Below, one piece after another: positions 1 through 12,600 of a stretch of 64,000 nucleotides of DNA. The stretch spans positions 5,084,001 to 5,148,000 of the forward strand of contig OU452201.1 in the NCBI GenBank assembly GCA_911728435.2, read 5' to 3'. Source of the stretch: Apoderus coryli. Taxonomy: Eukaryota > Arthropoda > Insecta > Coleoptera > Attelabidae. The notes under the pieces were generated by a model that was not told the DNA's origin, made no database searches, and saw only the letters and a list, made by a program, of their open reading frames with translations. Both the position numbers and the translations under genes were made by a program. How positions within the stretch are numbered: the first letter of the stretch is position 1; every line of letters starts with the position of its first letter.

Positions 1-3000
1 GTCTATCAATCAACATACTTGTTGGGAAAGTTTCGGGACGACACAACCGATTTTTTTTATATGCACCCATCATATTTAAGACTATTTTTTATTAGTTTTA
101 TCATCTATAGATTCAAAATAGTGTCAAGTGATAAACAAATAGGTATCCAAACAGAAGCATTTAATACCTATACGTATATATTATAGATACGATAGTAAAA
201 TCCTTTCCTCTTATACACATTTTTTGTTCTTTTGGTTTTTGTATAAGTAAAACATATCGTCTAGCGTAGGCTTAAATTATTTGTCTACTACTTATTTATA
301 TCCAGCTTAATATTATAACAGGTTTAAAGATGAAGAAAAAAGTATATCTTGAAATTTATGAAATGTAACTATCAATAACAGAAAAGATTATGATTACCCC
401 GGTCGAGCACATTATAAGAAGCTTTAGATAATGTATGGCTATCAGTCCCAAAGCTCTATTACAATTTATTAAATAAATATATACAGAGAAAACCAAGTTT
501 TTAGTTTCAATTCATGCACGTTGTATCCAGGGTCCATCGAAAAATATGTAAGTATAAGATTATCTAAAATTAATAATATAAATATTGTTTAAATCTATTT
601 TAGCATATTAGGTCTTGCTTCTGCACTCAACTATAATCCGTAGGCGAAGATCTTCTATGAGTAAATGGGGTGAACTGACAGGCCATTCAATTGGGTTGCG
701 TTCATAATTTCACATTATGACCTATTATTTCTGTTATCAAATGATCAATACATCTTGCTGGTACGTAAACGTAAAAGCCTTTTTGGAATTGTTTTTGAAT
801 AAAATTTTTGTCTCCTTAATAAGAAAATCTTATCCATTGTAAGCTGAGGTAAATAATAAGTTTTTATGACTACATTTATTAAGGTTTGTTAAAGCAAATG
901 TGGTTTTCTTTAACGATTTTATGCTCTGCGAAACTTTAAATAGATCAGGTTACATTTGGCCTTGCAGCTCATAAATACTAAGTTACTTGGTTGCGGACCA
1001 ACAACGACCAAAGCACTGAATATATAAAACCAAGTAGGCTAAAGCAAAACTTAAAAATGAAAAAGAAATCAATCATTTTACATCACGAAAAAGTTGAAGT
1101 TCCATAAGCGACTCGAAAGTTTCACATGAACTTCTAAAATATCGCAGTTTTGCAGATAATAGTAAATAATTAAAATTGACCCTTCTAACACCGAAGTTAG
1201 TCTCATTCTGCGTCAGAAAATTAAGGGTTAATAGCTGTTGAACTAGAGGCATTTACATGTACAATGTACATGTTTAAGAAAATTGGGAAATTTAAATTGC
1301 AAAACTTCATGCATCGACCTTAATTTAATTTATGCAACATGTTTTGGAGCCTACACTGGTACCGTTTATATACATGTAACTGGGCGGTGCCATGTTGAGT
1401 GTATATATATGTATATAGTATCATACATCGAGCACTCGTTCATTGGGAGACCCATAAGAAGAATAATAAGAAAAAGATAATAGATAACCCCTTTTGCAGC
1501 CCACGCGAGCACGTTAACGACCGAGAACGGTTGGGCACCTTTCTTCTCTTCTACCTGAGATACGGAACTCAGTGGCGGCCAGAATATGCTGTTTTGGGCA
1601 TTACAAAAAAGCAGCGTTGCCACTACTGATAAAATGCAATTAAGAAAATTAAATTCGTTTACCACACATTGGCAACACTGGATTTTTTGCGTGCATCAAA
1701 TTTTTCAATTATATGTTCCGAGGTGTATATAAAAAGTAATGAAACAATATATTTGAGAGACGTTATAGTAAAAACTTCAATATTGGTGAGTACATAAATA
1801 AATTAAATTTCTTTCACAGAATTTGCCGATTTTATGTTTTAAGTCAAAATAATAGCGAAAATCGACATAATTTTTGCTATACTTTTGCCTACGATGAAAT
1901 ATTTTGTACGCCACTGTAAAAGAGGTAAGGTGAGTCTCTATCAGCAAAAGAAAAAGGAACAAATAGCACGTTTAGTATATATACGGAATTATTATTGTTG
2001 ATTTATATATTATGGCTTAAAAAAAGAAATATATATAAATTATAACAGTGGTTTCCCAATTATTGAATTTTCATTCTATTAACGTAAAATTTAGGTTCGT
2101 GAATATCAGATAGTTTTAGTATTTTCTCTGTTTACTTACTTGCAAAAGCTGTCATCTTTTAGGGATGTTGAGGAAATGCAGGTACCGCCATTTTTGCAAG
2201 GACTCGGTGAGCAGGACATAAAACCTGAAAAATTTAAGAAAATATGCAGTTAACATTGCCGAACACTATATCATTAATTAATTTTATTTTTTCGATTTTT
2301 AATTAATTTTATTAGATTTTTATAAAATAAATAAATTTTTAATTTTGACATTCAAGGTATGAAAAGTGATATTGGCTGAAGAGGTTCAAAAACCGATATA
2401 TATACTAGTCCTAAAACAAAATTTCTTTAATATAGTAACATAATTTGTGGTGTCAGACTTCAGGGTTTCATTTGAGATTTTTCAAAAATCATTCTACAAT
2501 ATAATTAATAAAAAATTCTAGAAATTAATTAATTAATTAATTATTCACCGCATCATATTTTCGCATAAGTCTCAAATGAATTTTCTTCAAAATACTTAGT
2601 ACTTCGACATCAAGACCACCATGATAGGGCTCAAATTAAATCCAACATTATTCTCATGACTAATTGGTAGAGCGACAAAACGCAGACAAAAATGTGATTA
2701 AAAATATTCACTAAATCCGATGCCAAAGATTCAATAAAGACACATAATGAAATGTATATAAAAATGTACGTGAGGATTTTTTCAAAATTCAATTTAATAT
2801 TCGTTTGTTTTGGTTTTTTTCTTTTCGTATGCCAAACACCGGACCAACAACCAATCAAATTTTAATTGATGCGCATAGTTGTATGTACGCAATATACATA
2901 TTCGGTATAGGGTTTCCAAAACAGAGCCGTATCTAGGCAACATTTTTGACCAGGGTTGAACTCTTGTTGAATCACTTTCAATGGCCCATACAACAATGTT

Positions 3001-3854
3001 TGGCTAAAACAAATTACGACGGACGGTGGATAGGGCGCTCCTAAAAATTGATTTTACTGTCTGGGTTGAAGTGAAAGACAAAGTTTATACAGTGCAAATT
3101 GAAACTGTCGAGCAACTGCAGGAAAGAATACGTAATGCGTTTAATGAAATTGTTGCTGAAGAAAAACTAAGGCGCACTATGTAGGTACTCTTTTAGCTCT
3201 AGACTGAATAATTGTATAGCAAATGGTGGATATTTTGAAAAATAATTATTTGTTATTGATTTTGTTAAAATAACATATTTTTGTTAAATATTAATTGTGT
3301 TAAATTTATTTAATTTTGCTGAGTTTATTTTTATTTTAGGCCCAGTATTGTCCTAAAATTTTCAAACTCGAATTTCTCGAAAATTAATGAGCATTTGACT
3401 TATATTCGTCTGATTTTTCATCCATAAATATTTCATATGATTCAAGTCGGTATTGAATTTCTAATTAGTTCTTCGGGAATTTGCAGATCTGAAGTTAAAG
3501 TAATTAATTTAAAAATGGACTCTACATTATGACGTTCTACTTTGCTTGCTCGATATAAGACACTGTCATAATTGAACATCCGTTTTAATTTAAACACTTA
3601 GACAACGCAAATCGTGACTTTCGTTACCCACAAATCTGACTGAATAAGAAACACATTTTCATTTAAGTAACTCGTTAATTTTTTGTTTGTTAATTAAACG
3701 ATATTTATGTGTGTTATTTAGTTAGAAGACATTATATAGAAGTAACTATGTGTAATTAACTAGCGAAGATGACGCGCACTGTTAAGTGTAACGGAATTTA
3801 AGATCCAAACAACTTGTTGTCTTTATTTCCGTGCTGCATCACAGTGTGTGAAAC
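1..3854. other. AT-rich stretch without a recognised gene
   Basis: I see no credible exon here on either strand; the short open frames lack family motifs and sit in low-complexity AT-rich sequence. Positions 22-60 carry a roughly 40-bp repeat (GGGAAAGTTT followed by CGACA and ACCGATTTTTTTT) that recurs at 38556-38598. A motif CAGTGGCGGCC at about 1569-1579 recurs at about 12418 and resembles hAT transposon ends, but I could not pair either copy with an opposite end. The rest shows nothing I can name. Confidence 0.6.
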
Positions 3855-3868
3855 TGGTAGGTCTATGA
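3855..3868 (+). repeat. Left target-site duplication of the Jockey-like insertion
   Basis: The 14-bp sequence TGGTAGGTCTATGA is found here and again at 5517-5530, exactly bracketing the retrotransposon. A target-site duplication of this length is usual for target-primed reverse transcription. The two copies are identical, which suggests the insertion is young. Confidence 0.85.
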
Positions 3869-5516
3869 TACGACGCTAAGGTGGCGTTTAATAAAAACCA
3901 GGTAACTAACCTGGTACTATTGGATATGGAGAAGGCATTCGACAGGGTGTGGCACGAAGGCCTTATAACCAAATTAGACAGACTGAGCGTACCCAGGCAC
4001 TTCACAACACTACTCAAATCGTACTTAAAGGACAGGGTTTTCCAAGTACGAATTAATAATACTTTGTCTAGAAGGAGAGAACTCAAAGCCGGCGTGCCCC
4101 AAGGGACTGTCCTTGCCCCCAAACTGTACTCCCTATACACATCCGACATCCCAAATTACCCACATACCAAGCTAGCCCTCTACGCCGACGATACAAGCAT
4201 CTACACTCACAGCTTTCATGCTAACGCGGCGAACAGACACCTACGCATACACATGACAAAGCTAGAGGAATACTACAAGAAGTGGAAAATCAAAATCAAC
4301 CCGACGAAAACTGAACAAATATTACTCACTAAAAGACGAACCCACACGACTGTCTTTGAAAAACTTAAAGTGGGAGGCATCACAATAGAACCTCAAAGAC
4401 GACCTGTGACTCACCTAGGGGTGAAGTTGGACAAAAACCTAAATTTTTGCACTCACACTAGTCACAGCATACAAAAAACATACATGGCAATTCATAAACT
4501 ATATCCCCTAATAAACCGAAACAGTGTACTAAGTACAGACAATAAATTAATCTTATACAAGACAGTACTACGGCCAATACTGACATACGCAGCCCCAGTC
4601 TGGTGCAGTATGTCGAATGCGCAGCACCTACGATTGCTGCGCATGGAAAACAAAATACTGCGCCACGCGACAGGCAGTGACCGATACACACGTATCGATG
4701 AACTGCACAGACGGGCTAAACTTCCTTACTTGACTGACTATGTAATACAAAATTCACAAAAATTCTACACTACAGATATCTATAAAACACCACTGACACA
4801 AGACATAACACGCTACAGACAACAAACCCTTCCCGCTACCTACAAACACAAACTAATATATCAAAAGCTTCCTATCTTCAATGAAAACCGTTTATAGAAT
4901 GACAGAAGCACCTAAAAACTGACGCCACAAACATTAACTGAGTGAGCTCCCATGGACAAACGGTACATCTGAGAACGGCATAATAGACGAACCACGACGT
5001 AAACACTCACAAAACGCGCTGAGCCGTGGATGAACGCTGCCGTGCTCTAGTCATCCCCGTTTCACGAGTTCTGGGTCGGTTTGGAGTACGGTGCGTCCAC
5101 TCTGCGACGCAGCGCAATCACAAAATTAAAAAACGTGTAACACCTTTAAGCAGGTTTTTTAAATCATTTTTCCTGCGTTGCAAACCATACAAAAGCTGTG
5201 ACGGTCAATCTGAGTATACCTACTATCAGTAATGCGCTCCAAAGCTGACGATCGACTTACTGCCTTGATAAGAGTATAACTTGGAGCAGGGCTTGATGAC
5301 TGATATGGTGAACATTTGCTATCTGGGAGGCCTGACACCGTGCCCGCCTCGGCGATTGCCGCCAGGTTCTACTGCATAGACTTGATGCAATCCAATTGTA
5401 CTCAAATGTCTTTGCTATCTATTGAGTTGTAAATATTGTATATATATTTAGGTTAAGTAAATGTAATGTAGACATTTCAGAAAAAAATAAAGACTTTTTG
5501 AAATTGAATTGAAAAT
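3869..5516 (+). mobile_element. 5'-truncated Jockey-type non-LTR retrotransposon
   Basis: A 1.65-kb insertion flanked by identical 14-bp target-site duplications (3855-3868 and 5517-5530). It begins inside the reverse transcriptase domain, just upstream of motif A, so the endonuclease, ORF1 and 5' region are missing. It ends in about 620 bp of 3' untranslated sequence with AATAAA near 5485 and an A-rich end. The remaining ORF is uninterrupted. Truncation at the 5' end is the normal result of incomplete reverse transcription. The element cannot move by itself. Confidence 0.85.
3881..4897 (+). CDS. Reverse transcriptase, C-terminal part (Jockey-like, truncated)
   Basis: An open frame of about 338 codons, the C-terminal part of the ORF2 protein of a non-LTR retrotransposon. 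Reverse transcriptase palm motif A is visible as LLDMEKAFDRVWH, motif B as GVPQGTVLAPKLYS and the catalytic motif C as ALYADDTS. The downstream thumb and connector segment includes VTHLGVKLDKNLNF and RPILTYAAPVW, typical of Jockey and related clades. The frame is open upstream of 3881 to the truncation point, so the listed start is only the first ATG and not a real initiation site. There are no stops or frameshifts through to the natural stop, which fits a recent insertion. Clade assignment (Jockey rather than another related clade) is from motif style only. Confidence 0.8.
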   Translation: MAFNKNQVTNLVLLDMEKAFDRVWHEGLITKLDRLSVPRHFTTLLKSYLKDRVFQVRINNTLSRRRELKAGVPQGTVLAPKLYSLYTSDIPNYPHTKLALYADDTSIYTHSFHANAANRHLRIHMTKLEEYYKKWKIKINPTKTEQILLTKRRTHTTVFEKLKVGGITIEPQRRPVTHLGVKLDKNLNFCTHTSHSIQKTYMAIHKLYPLINRNSVLSTDNKLILYKTVLRPILTYAAPVWCSMSNAQHLRLLRMENKILRHATGSDRYTRIDELHRRAKLPYLTDYVIQNSQKFYTTDIYKTPLTQDITRYRQQTLPATYKHKLIYQKLPIFNENRL

Positions 5517-5530
5517 TGGTAGGTCTATGA
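5517..5530 (+). repeat. Right target-site duplication of the Jockey-like insertion
   Basis: Second copy of the 14-bp TGGTAGGTCTATGA found at 3855-3868, directly after the A-rich 3' end of the retrotransposon. Confidence 0.85.
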
Positions 5531-5919
5531 GAGAGAATTATTCATTTTGCACACATTTTAATTAAGCATCTATACGTATTAATTTTTACAGAGTGAACAC
5601 AGATGAATTATATTTACATCAACTCAATTAATTCTTATTTATTCGCGAAATAAAATCTACAATATATGGTTTGTTTCTATCACATATACACCGAAAAAGT
5701 GACATGCGTCTTCCACGCTCAAATTTCATGAAAAACTCAATGTTCGAAACAGATCTTGGCTATGTTAAACCTTTCTCAATTTTGACCGATTTGACCTAGA
5801 TAATTCGTTTCCTAAAAATCTTAAAATAGTGGAATAACAGGTTTTGTGGCATCAAAACGCTCCTAAAATGTCAATGTTTGTAATGATTTCACAACTTATC
5901 AAAACAGCCTCGTAACCAC

Positions 5920-5998
5920 CTGTCAAATTTATACACGTATCGTTTCAAGGCTAGTAGGTACTAAATAAAAATCATATGGACATATTAAATGACTTAAT
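5920..5998 (-). mobile_element. Mariner left-end fragment (irritans-like family), degraded
   Basis: Read on the minus strand, this matches the 5' end of the mariner at 21013 and the fragment at 34243-34357. Shared blocks are the terminal TTAAGTCATTTAATA (against TTAGGTCATTCAATA in the better copy), CATATGATTTTTATTTAGTA and the ACGATACGTGTA block. About 40 bp between the terminus and the CATATG block is missing relative to the other copies. No transposase sequence is attached. Confidence 0.6.
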
Positions 5999-7589
5999 AT
6001 GCTAAGAGTGTTTGGATTATTCCAAAAGCTTCAGTATTTTTTTTCTCTTATTATGTAACTTTTGTGACAATCTAAATGGTCCATATCCCGGATGAATATT
6101 GTTAACAATTGAATAACGTATATACACTTGGCACGCTGCGCTTAGAATTAAGTACTATTAAAATTAAATAGACAACGCAATTATCATATTTATAAAGGTT
6201 TGTATGCTTGTGATTAGAAACGCTGGTGACATACAGGGTATCCATATTGGTAAATAAATTTTTGATTCTTGAACCATATTTTAAGTTGATAACGATATTT
6301 AAGCCTTTAGGCAATCCCGGAAATTAAGTTTCTTCAATTAAAATAACGGGCGTGGCAAGATTTATAGCCAGCATCGATAAGTTGTATGAACTGACATGAT
6401 AATCCAGGCGCAATCACCTTGTATAGATGAAGCACTATATACATTTTTCTTCAAACATTCTAAAGCCCTATTTTGAGGTCGTCTGCTTTACTACTACTAG
6501 GTATATAGGTACACTCTTATCGTTTAAATATTATGAAAATATACCTAGATGTGTTGGAAAAAGACCGATATACGTACCTATAATACTGAACTGTTTTGTG
6601 ACGTCATAACCGAACGACAGCTGCATATATCTAACTGCCACTATTAAAGGGAGAACCACAGATGTGTTTAGTAAAAATATACACCTATATACATACAGGG
6701 CATGCTAAAATACGTGTTGCCTGAGATGCCTACAAGTGGTGGATATAATTTACAATAAATATCTGTTTAAAACATAATCTCTAGTTTGCTAACCGTATTG
6801 CGGCGTTGCCATCTCTGTAAAAACATACTACAATCTAGAGCTCAATTGGTCAATTAACTTTACTTGAGCACATTCATGGCCAGCTCTGTTATTTGCTATT
6901 GCCAATACAAACAACAACCTTACGCATACAAGTAAGTATATGCATTTACAAAATAAACAATATGCAATAACATTTCACGATAAATACAAAAAAAATTACA
7001 TTCCGTATTTAAATAAACAATTAACACTCAATATCTAATTAGATGCGTTAGATGACTATGCACCTATAGGCAGGCGGAGTCATTAACCTCAAAATTGTCA
7101 TTAACTTTTAGGTGTAACTGTTAAATATTTTATACCTAATAAATCAATTTATTTATGTCATTAAGATGTTCGAATAGGTTTAAATACAGAAGTATTCTAA
7201 AATAGTTGTCTATGTAGGTATATATTGTTGTTATATACCTACTAAATGTGTGGGATAAGTGTTAAACTAAACTATGTTTAGCAGAAATAGATATATCTAA
7301 ACATAATCCCACGTAAATATTTATTTAAGGACCTACGGAGTATATTAATGATTTAACTTTCACAATATTATACTGAAGTATTCAGTTATTCTAATGTTCA
7401 TATGATACGTAATCGAAAAATATTTGTCAAATCTTGCACGGCACAGAATTTGCGGCGATTTATACTTTAGGACATTCACAGAGCATTTGCTCGTTCATTT
7501 GATTTTGTTCCAACCCTTTTCTCGTTCGAAGTATTTAATGTCAATTATTTTAAATGAAAGAAAACCAGATGCGTTTTCATTTATTCACT

Positions 7590-7950
7590 AAATATGAGGG
7601 TTGTTTTTCGAAGTATTCTCCACGAAGGTTAACACATCTTTAAACTATGCAGTACGTTCGTGATTTTTGGAAAGATATCTAAATAAACCGAGAGAACTTA
7701 GGACGGGGCTTTACGGAATATGCTCTAACAATTCGAGGTTTCGTTGCTATAAAAATGTAAGTGTCTTACGAGAATTCGCATTGTCTTGGTATGATCGTAT
7801 ACCAATTGGAAGCACAGTACTTTGATCTCTCTCTTGCTACATGACCTTTGAGACAAGCTTTCAGAGAGACTCCGAAAATGGATGACTTTTGTCAGGTTGT
7901 CGTCACCTTCGAACACCAAATCAGACGACTGGTACTTATTTTCAGGTTTA
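7590..7950 (-). pseudogene. Degraded mariner-type transposase, C-terminal relic
   Basis: On the minus strand the sequence around 7605-7640 translates to CVNLRGEYFEKQPS. This is close to the usual C-terminus of mariner transposases (Cys-Val/Ile-x-Leu-x-Gly-Glu-Tyr-Phe-Glu-Lys). Upstream, fragments in shifting frames remain but no intact catalytic Asp motif can be read. Short open frames in this interval are pieces of the relic. The family call rests mainly on this one C-terminal motif. Confidence 0.4.
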
Positions 7951-9550
7951 TTAGCGGTTTATATGATGACGATAAAGAGAAATCATACTATTTGGATGTT
8001 GGAGGTTAATTTTTGGTAAGGACATTTGCCCTTTTTGTTTCATTTCTACAACTAACAGAAAGTCCTTATAGCTTTGTGAACAAATATTCGTTTGATTTGA
8101 TACACATGAGAGCTTTTTCGTATTCGTGGTGTTTGTGAGGATTTGCAAATTGCGGCTGGCACATTTTTTACTGTGTCTAAATTATCCATGGATTCACTCA
8201 CAAAATATTGCCAAAATGACTTGCAAGGTAAAACATTAATTTGTCAACTTACTTTCCCATTCCAATGATCTGTTTTGCAACCTATTTTAGTGCTTTTTTG
8301 GTTACTTTTCATATGGTCAAGAATAAAAACTTGTTTTGACGTTACAATTTCAAACAATTTTAGATCACACCCTAATAGGTAATGGTAAAGCAAAACATCG
8401 CAGGGCAGAAAAGAAGCGTTAACTTAGCTTACAATAGCTAGTATAGTAATTAAATAAAATTTTGGTTCAGTAAACCTCTGTCTTGTATGAAACTAATGCA
8501 AAAATCCACTAAAGATAGTTTATGACACCTCTAAATTGTAAAAAATAATACAATACAACAAAAAAATACCAGAACACTTTTACTTAACTAAATAATAAAA
8601 ATTATTATGACAAATTAAAATTTCTCTTCTTATAGAGGCTATTAAAAGAAGGTGTATTACTCTGTTTAAAGTGTTGATATACCTATTACGAGATCAACCA
8701 TCTTGTTCTCTTAAATAAATTGATATATTTCTCAGGCTTTCTCTGCGATACATAAACTAAAAAATAAATAAACAAAACAAGCCTTGTATCTACCTACTTG
8801 TATAAGAAATAAACTACATGTACCTAGGTAGGTATTAGGTATAAACTATTACAAAAGTATAGAACAATATTATTTAGAAAGTCATCGCAGTGATAGATAT
8901 AGCCAACAATTAGATTGTACATGATTTATTTTTCTATTCAACATACCTACGGTTTTTCTAATTACATAAATAAAGTACCAATCTCAAAGAAATCCTAGGG
9001 TCATAATTAAATGACTCAGATTCATTCAAACTGGTACAATTCTTCTTCCCGCGCCAAACAGTGTTTCAATAATTTATTAAAGTATCTTTAATGAAGATCT
9101 ACAAAAAGTAGATGACATAAAAGGAAGCTTCGTGTCATTTGTTTCAGAATAAAAACGTTTTAAAATTTGAGGGCGTTCAGTTAACTTCTTTTAATAATAA
9201 CTCATTGTAAAATAGTGCACATGCTCTATGGTTAGTTCCCATATAGTATAAAAGGCTGAACCCTGAAGTTTTGACTAGGTAATTATGAATGTGGAAATAA
9301 TTATTGATCTTTAAAAAAAATCCACATTTTGTAGCTTACAAATTTTGAAGGAATTATTAAGATCAAACATAGATTGCAGATTAAAAACACGTTTAAGCAC
9401 TGCTTCACCAAAACTGGTAAAACGTATATTTGCGCTAATTTTTCTTCTATGCAAAATGGTAGATTAGATATTTTATATTTCTATAGGTAGATCTAATTTT
9501 TAAGCTGACAATCAAGCTTAAAGCTTTTGATAAAATCTCATCGAGAAAAT

Positions 9551-9570
9551 ATCTATCTATCTATCTATCT
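9551..9570 (+). repeat. (ATCT)n microsatellite
   Basis: Five perfect ATCT units. It lies just downstream, in minus-strand sense, of the hammerhead-like motif at 9588-9650 and may be the microsatellite tail of that repeat element. Confidence 0.85.
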
Positions 9571-9587
9571 TGGTAATTAATTTTCAA

Positions 9588-9650
9588 CACGTAAAGGACA
9601 TGTTTCGGAGCTTTCTTACTCCATCATCAGATGAAAATGTAAATGTCATA
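9588..9650 (-). ncRNA. Hammerhead-like RNA motif (repeat-borne), copy 1
   Basis: On the minus strand: core CTGATGA, one extra T, a stem II of GGAG paired with CTCC across an 8-nt loop, then GAAAC and a possible stem III (ACATG with CGTGT). An outer stem I of about six base pairs (ATTTTC with GAAAAT) can be drawn but leaves two unpaired bases next to the core. The extra nucleotide 5' of stem II departs from the hammerhead consensus, so catalytic activity is doubtful. The same layout recurs at 29929-29965, 44318-44345, 48126-48162 and 51964-51998. Confidence 0.35.
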
Positions 9651-12600
9651 AAAAATAGGAACGATTAGGAATTTTTTTTTGTAGTTTCTTCGAGATAAAT
9701 ATTAACAAGTACAAATAATTATCAAAAACTCTTTAAAATAAAACTTTAAGTCAACTCCACAAATAACGTTCATTAGAAATTTCTCGAGTTTAATTAAGAA
9801 AAATTAGTGGGACAACGCCTATGCCATCGTTAGGTCAATACCTTTATAATGGTTACATGAACAACATTTTAAAAAATATTACAAAACTACAAAAGTAGAA
9901 ACCGGCAAAAAGTAAACATCATAGAAATTCTAAATCAATGTAGAATCTTCACAATTAAGTACTTCCGGAGTTGTAAAACTCACATCATCATCAATCAAAG
10001 TTAATTTAATTTAGTTGCCGAATTTATTAACCTAATTTCCTTTTTTAAGTTCAAAAATGACAGTCTACCTTCGTTTAATAAATTCCGAAGGAAACTATCT
10101 TTTTGAACATACCTGTAGATTCAAACCCTAATGGTATTACAAATAATAAATAAACCAGGTGGCTCCTAAACCACTCAGCTGTATAGTAAGGTAGGGACGA
10201 CGCGCAAACTTCTTGAATACCAAATTTGAAAGTTTAGACTAACTTTATTTAAAAACTTAGACATGGACAAAAAAAAATTTTGTACAGCCGCATATTTTGT
10301 TGCAAAGTTAAATGATATTTTAATGAAACAAACTACGAGGATTGTTCAATAAAACACGTTCAAATTATGTATGGGAAATTCTTTCATCAGATATTTTATA
10401 AAAAAAACAAATCTTCGTTTAACAAATATTGATTTAACCTCGGGTTTAATTACATTCACAACAAATGAAACGAAAAGTGGTCACAAACAGCTTTGCTTGT
10501 ATAATGGTTGTAAAACAAAGCTAAAAAAACCCAGCCACATGCAAAAACATCGGTAAACAACTCTAAAAATGCGCGGCTTCTTGCATGTAATCGTTATTCA
10601 TTTGATGTATGTATATATTCTCAAGAACTATCATCTATTAGCGATAACGTTTATGGCTAAAACTTGGATAAATTGCGAATAGGTATGATTTGAAGGTGAT
10701 TATCCATTTTTAAATCGCCTAGGAATTTTATTCCGAGAAATGAATGAAGGTAATTCTTGTAATTCCTAGAACAATAATGCGTGGATAATAAAAGTTAGTA
10801 GTAGTAACTATTAAAATGAGCTATACGATGTTAATTTGCATGAATTTATCTAGTTGAAGAGACCGATTGTGTAAGAAATCCCTCTAAATGCGAGCTAATG
10901 GATCTTAACTTTTACAGCGAGGTACGGATTGCAGTTTCTTCTAAAATCGTTAATGAAATTAAGATTGGCTTAAGCATGTTTCTATTGAACAGTCCTCGTA
11001 CATTTAAGTTAGTGAATTCTTTGTATTTACCTGCAGATGTCCGCACTAAGGTGCATAACACTAATATTAAAGTAGTCCTAACACAATAATCCTTAATCCT
11101 ACTTCGTGTGCCCAATGTTATCCACATTTTTTTAATCTAACTGTAACTACCCACATGGGCAATTGTAATAATTTTTAAACAATTAGAATATCAAGTTATG
11201 TATCACTATGTAATAACAATAATCACTAACAAATGCACATGAATGCCACTGAAAACACTAGTTAACGATTGCACTACATATTTATCTTGTTTAAGGAATT
11301 GTGAAAATATAATAGTTTATATAAATTGTCTTTTATTATCCAAAGTAACGTTAAGGTTTTGTTGTTAAAAACGTTGACATAACCCGCGTCAAAGTTCGCT
11401 CAACACTGAAGACATTTCAGTGGTAAAGACATAGTGGGGGTAACAGCAAAAATGGCCGATCACTTGACACACACTATTCCTACGCGGCAGTCTCTCACCA
11501 TCAATTTAAATTTATTGTATTAGATGCACTGGTATAAATACTATTTATGTTACTATTATCAACTATTTCTTATCAAACACTGTGCGTTACTGTTTTGGTA
11601 AATTCCTATCCGAATATGTATGGCAGTTTTGATAAACAACGTGAGAAAAATTCGTTAGGTACTATCTTCTCAAGCGCACTAACAAAGAAATCAACAACAA
11701 CATGTTGGAATGTGTTATACCGGTTTTCTTCATCAACAGCCACTGTGGCCAATCAGCGGTGGCGACCTCTACTCTATTTTAAGTCATAGAGCATTAATGG
11801 CTCTTCCGGACAATGTACTGATGTACTTACTTAAATTTGATTAATTTTGGCATAAGCTAAAATGTAAAGAAATAATTAGAAGTACCTACAAAAGCGTTAT
11901 ATGCTTATGGGTAGGTAGTTATAGAGCTAGAGAAATGGGTAGGTAGGATTTAATAAAATATGTTTTGCCGGCGAAATAGTCAATCTTATTTTATGGAAAT
12001 AAATATAGAAATGTATTTTTTGATTACCTACTTAGGTAAATTCTTATCTGTAATCATAGAATGGATATTATAGTTTATAGTTTGACCATAATATAGGAAC
12101 GCAAAAGTAAAATCGTAAAGAGATAGCGACGCGCGATGACAAGAGTAACCTCACGTGCATAGTAAATTTGAAAATAATGCCACGCATCTTCCAGTATATT
12201 TTTTGCGCCATCCTTAAAAACCCATGCCACTTGTAAACCATATTTTTTTCTGGACAAGAATATGGTTTGTACATACTTTCTTGCTTCACATACAGGGTGA
12301 TGCTAGATGTTGTTATACCTAAACTGTAAGGTTTCTGAAATAAAAACAAGTTTGTATAAGAATTGGATTATTTTGCTATATTTTAATTATGTAGCCTTAA
12401 ATTTGGCATTAAACGTGCAGTGGCGGCCCGTGAGTCTGAGGGTTGTGAGGCAGTACAAAGATTTTTTTTTTAAATTGTTGATTACTAATTCATTATTTGC
12501 TGATTATTTGGGAACATGAGAGCCTCTACTTAGTCAGATACGGTATAAATGACATTTCAAAAATTGTATGAGAGCTTTGAAAATGACCGCCGATATATTA

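Noticed and set aside
1366..1665. 99-codon minus-strand frame with hydrophobic stretches
   Set aside because: No family motif, AT-rich low-complexity composition, and the interval holds repeat-like sequence (CAGTGGCGGCC), so chance is the better explanation.
4458..4691. Antisense open frames inside the Jockey-like reverse transcriptase
   Set aside because: They overlap the convincing sense-strand reverse transcriptase and carry no motif; they are mirror frames.
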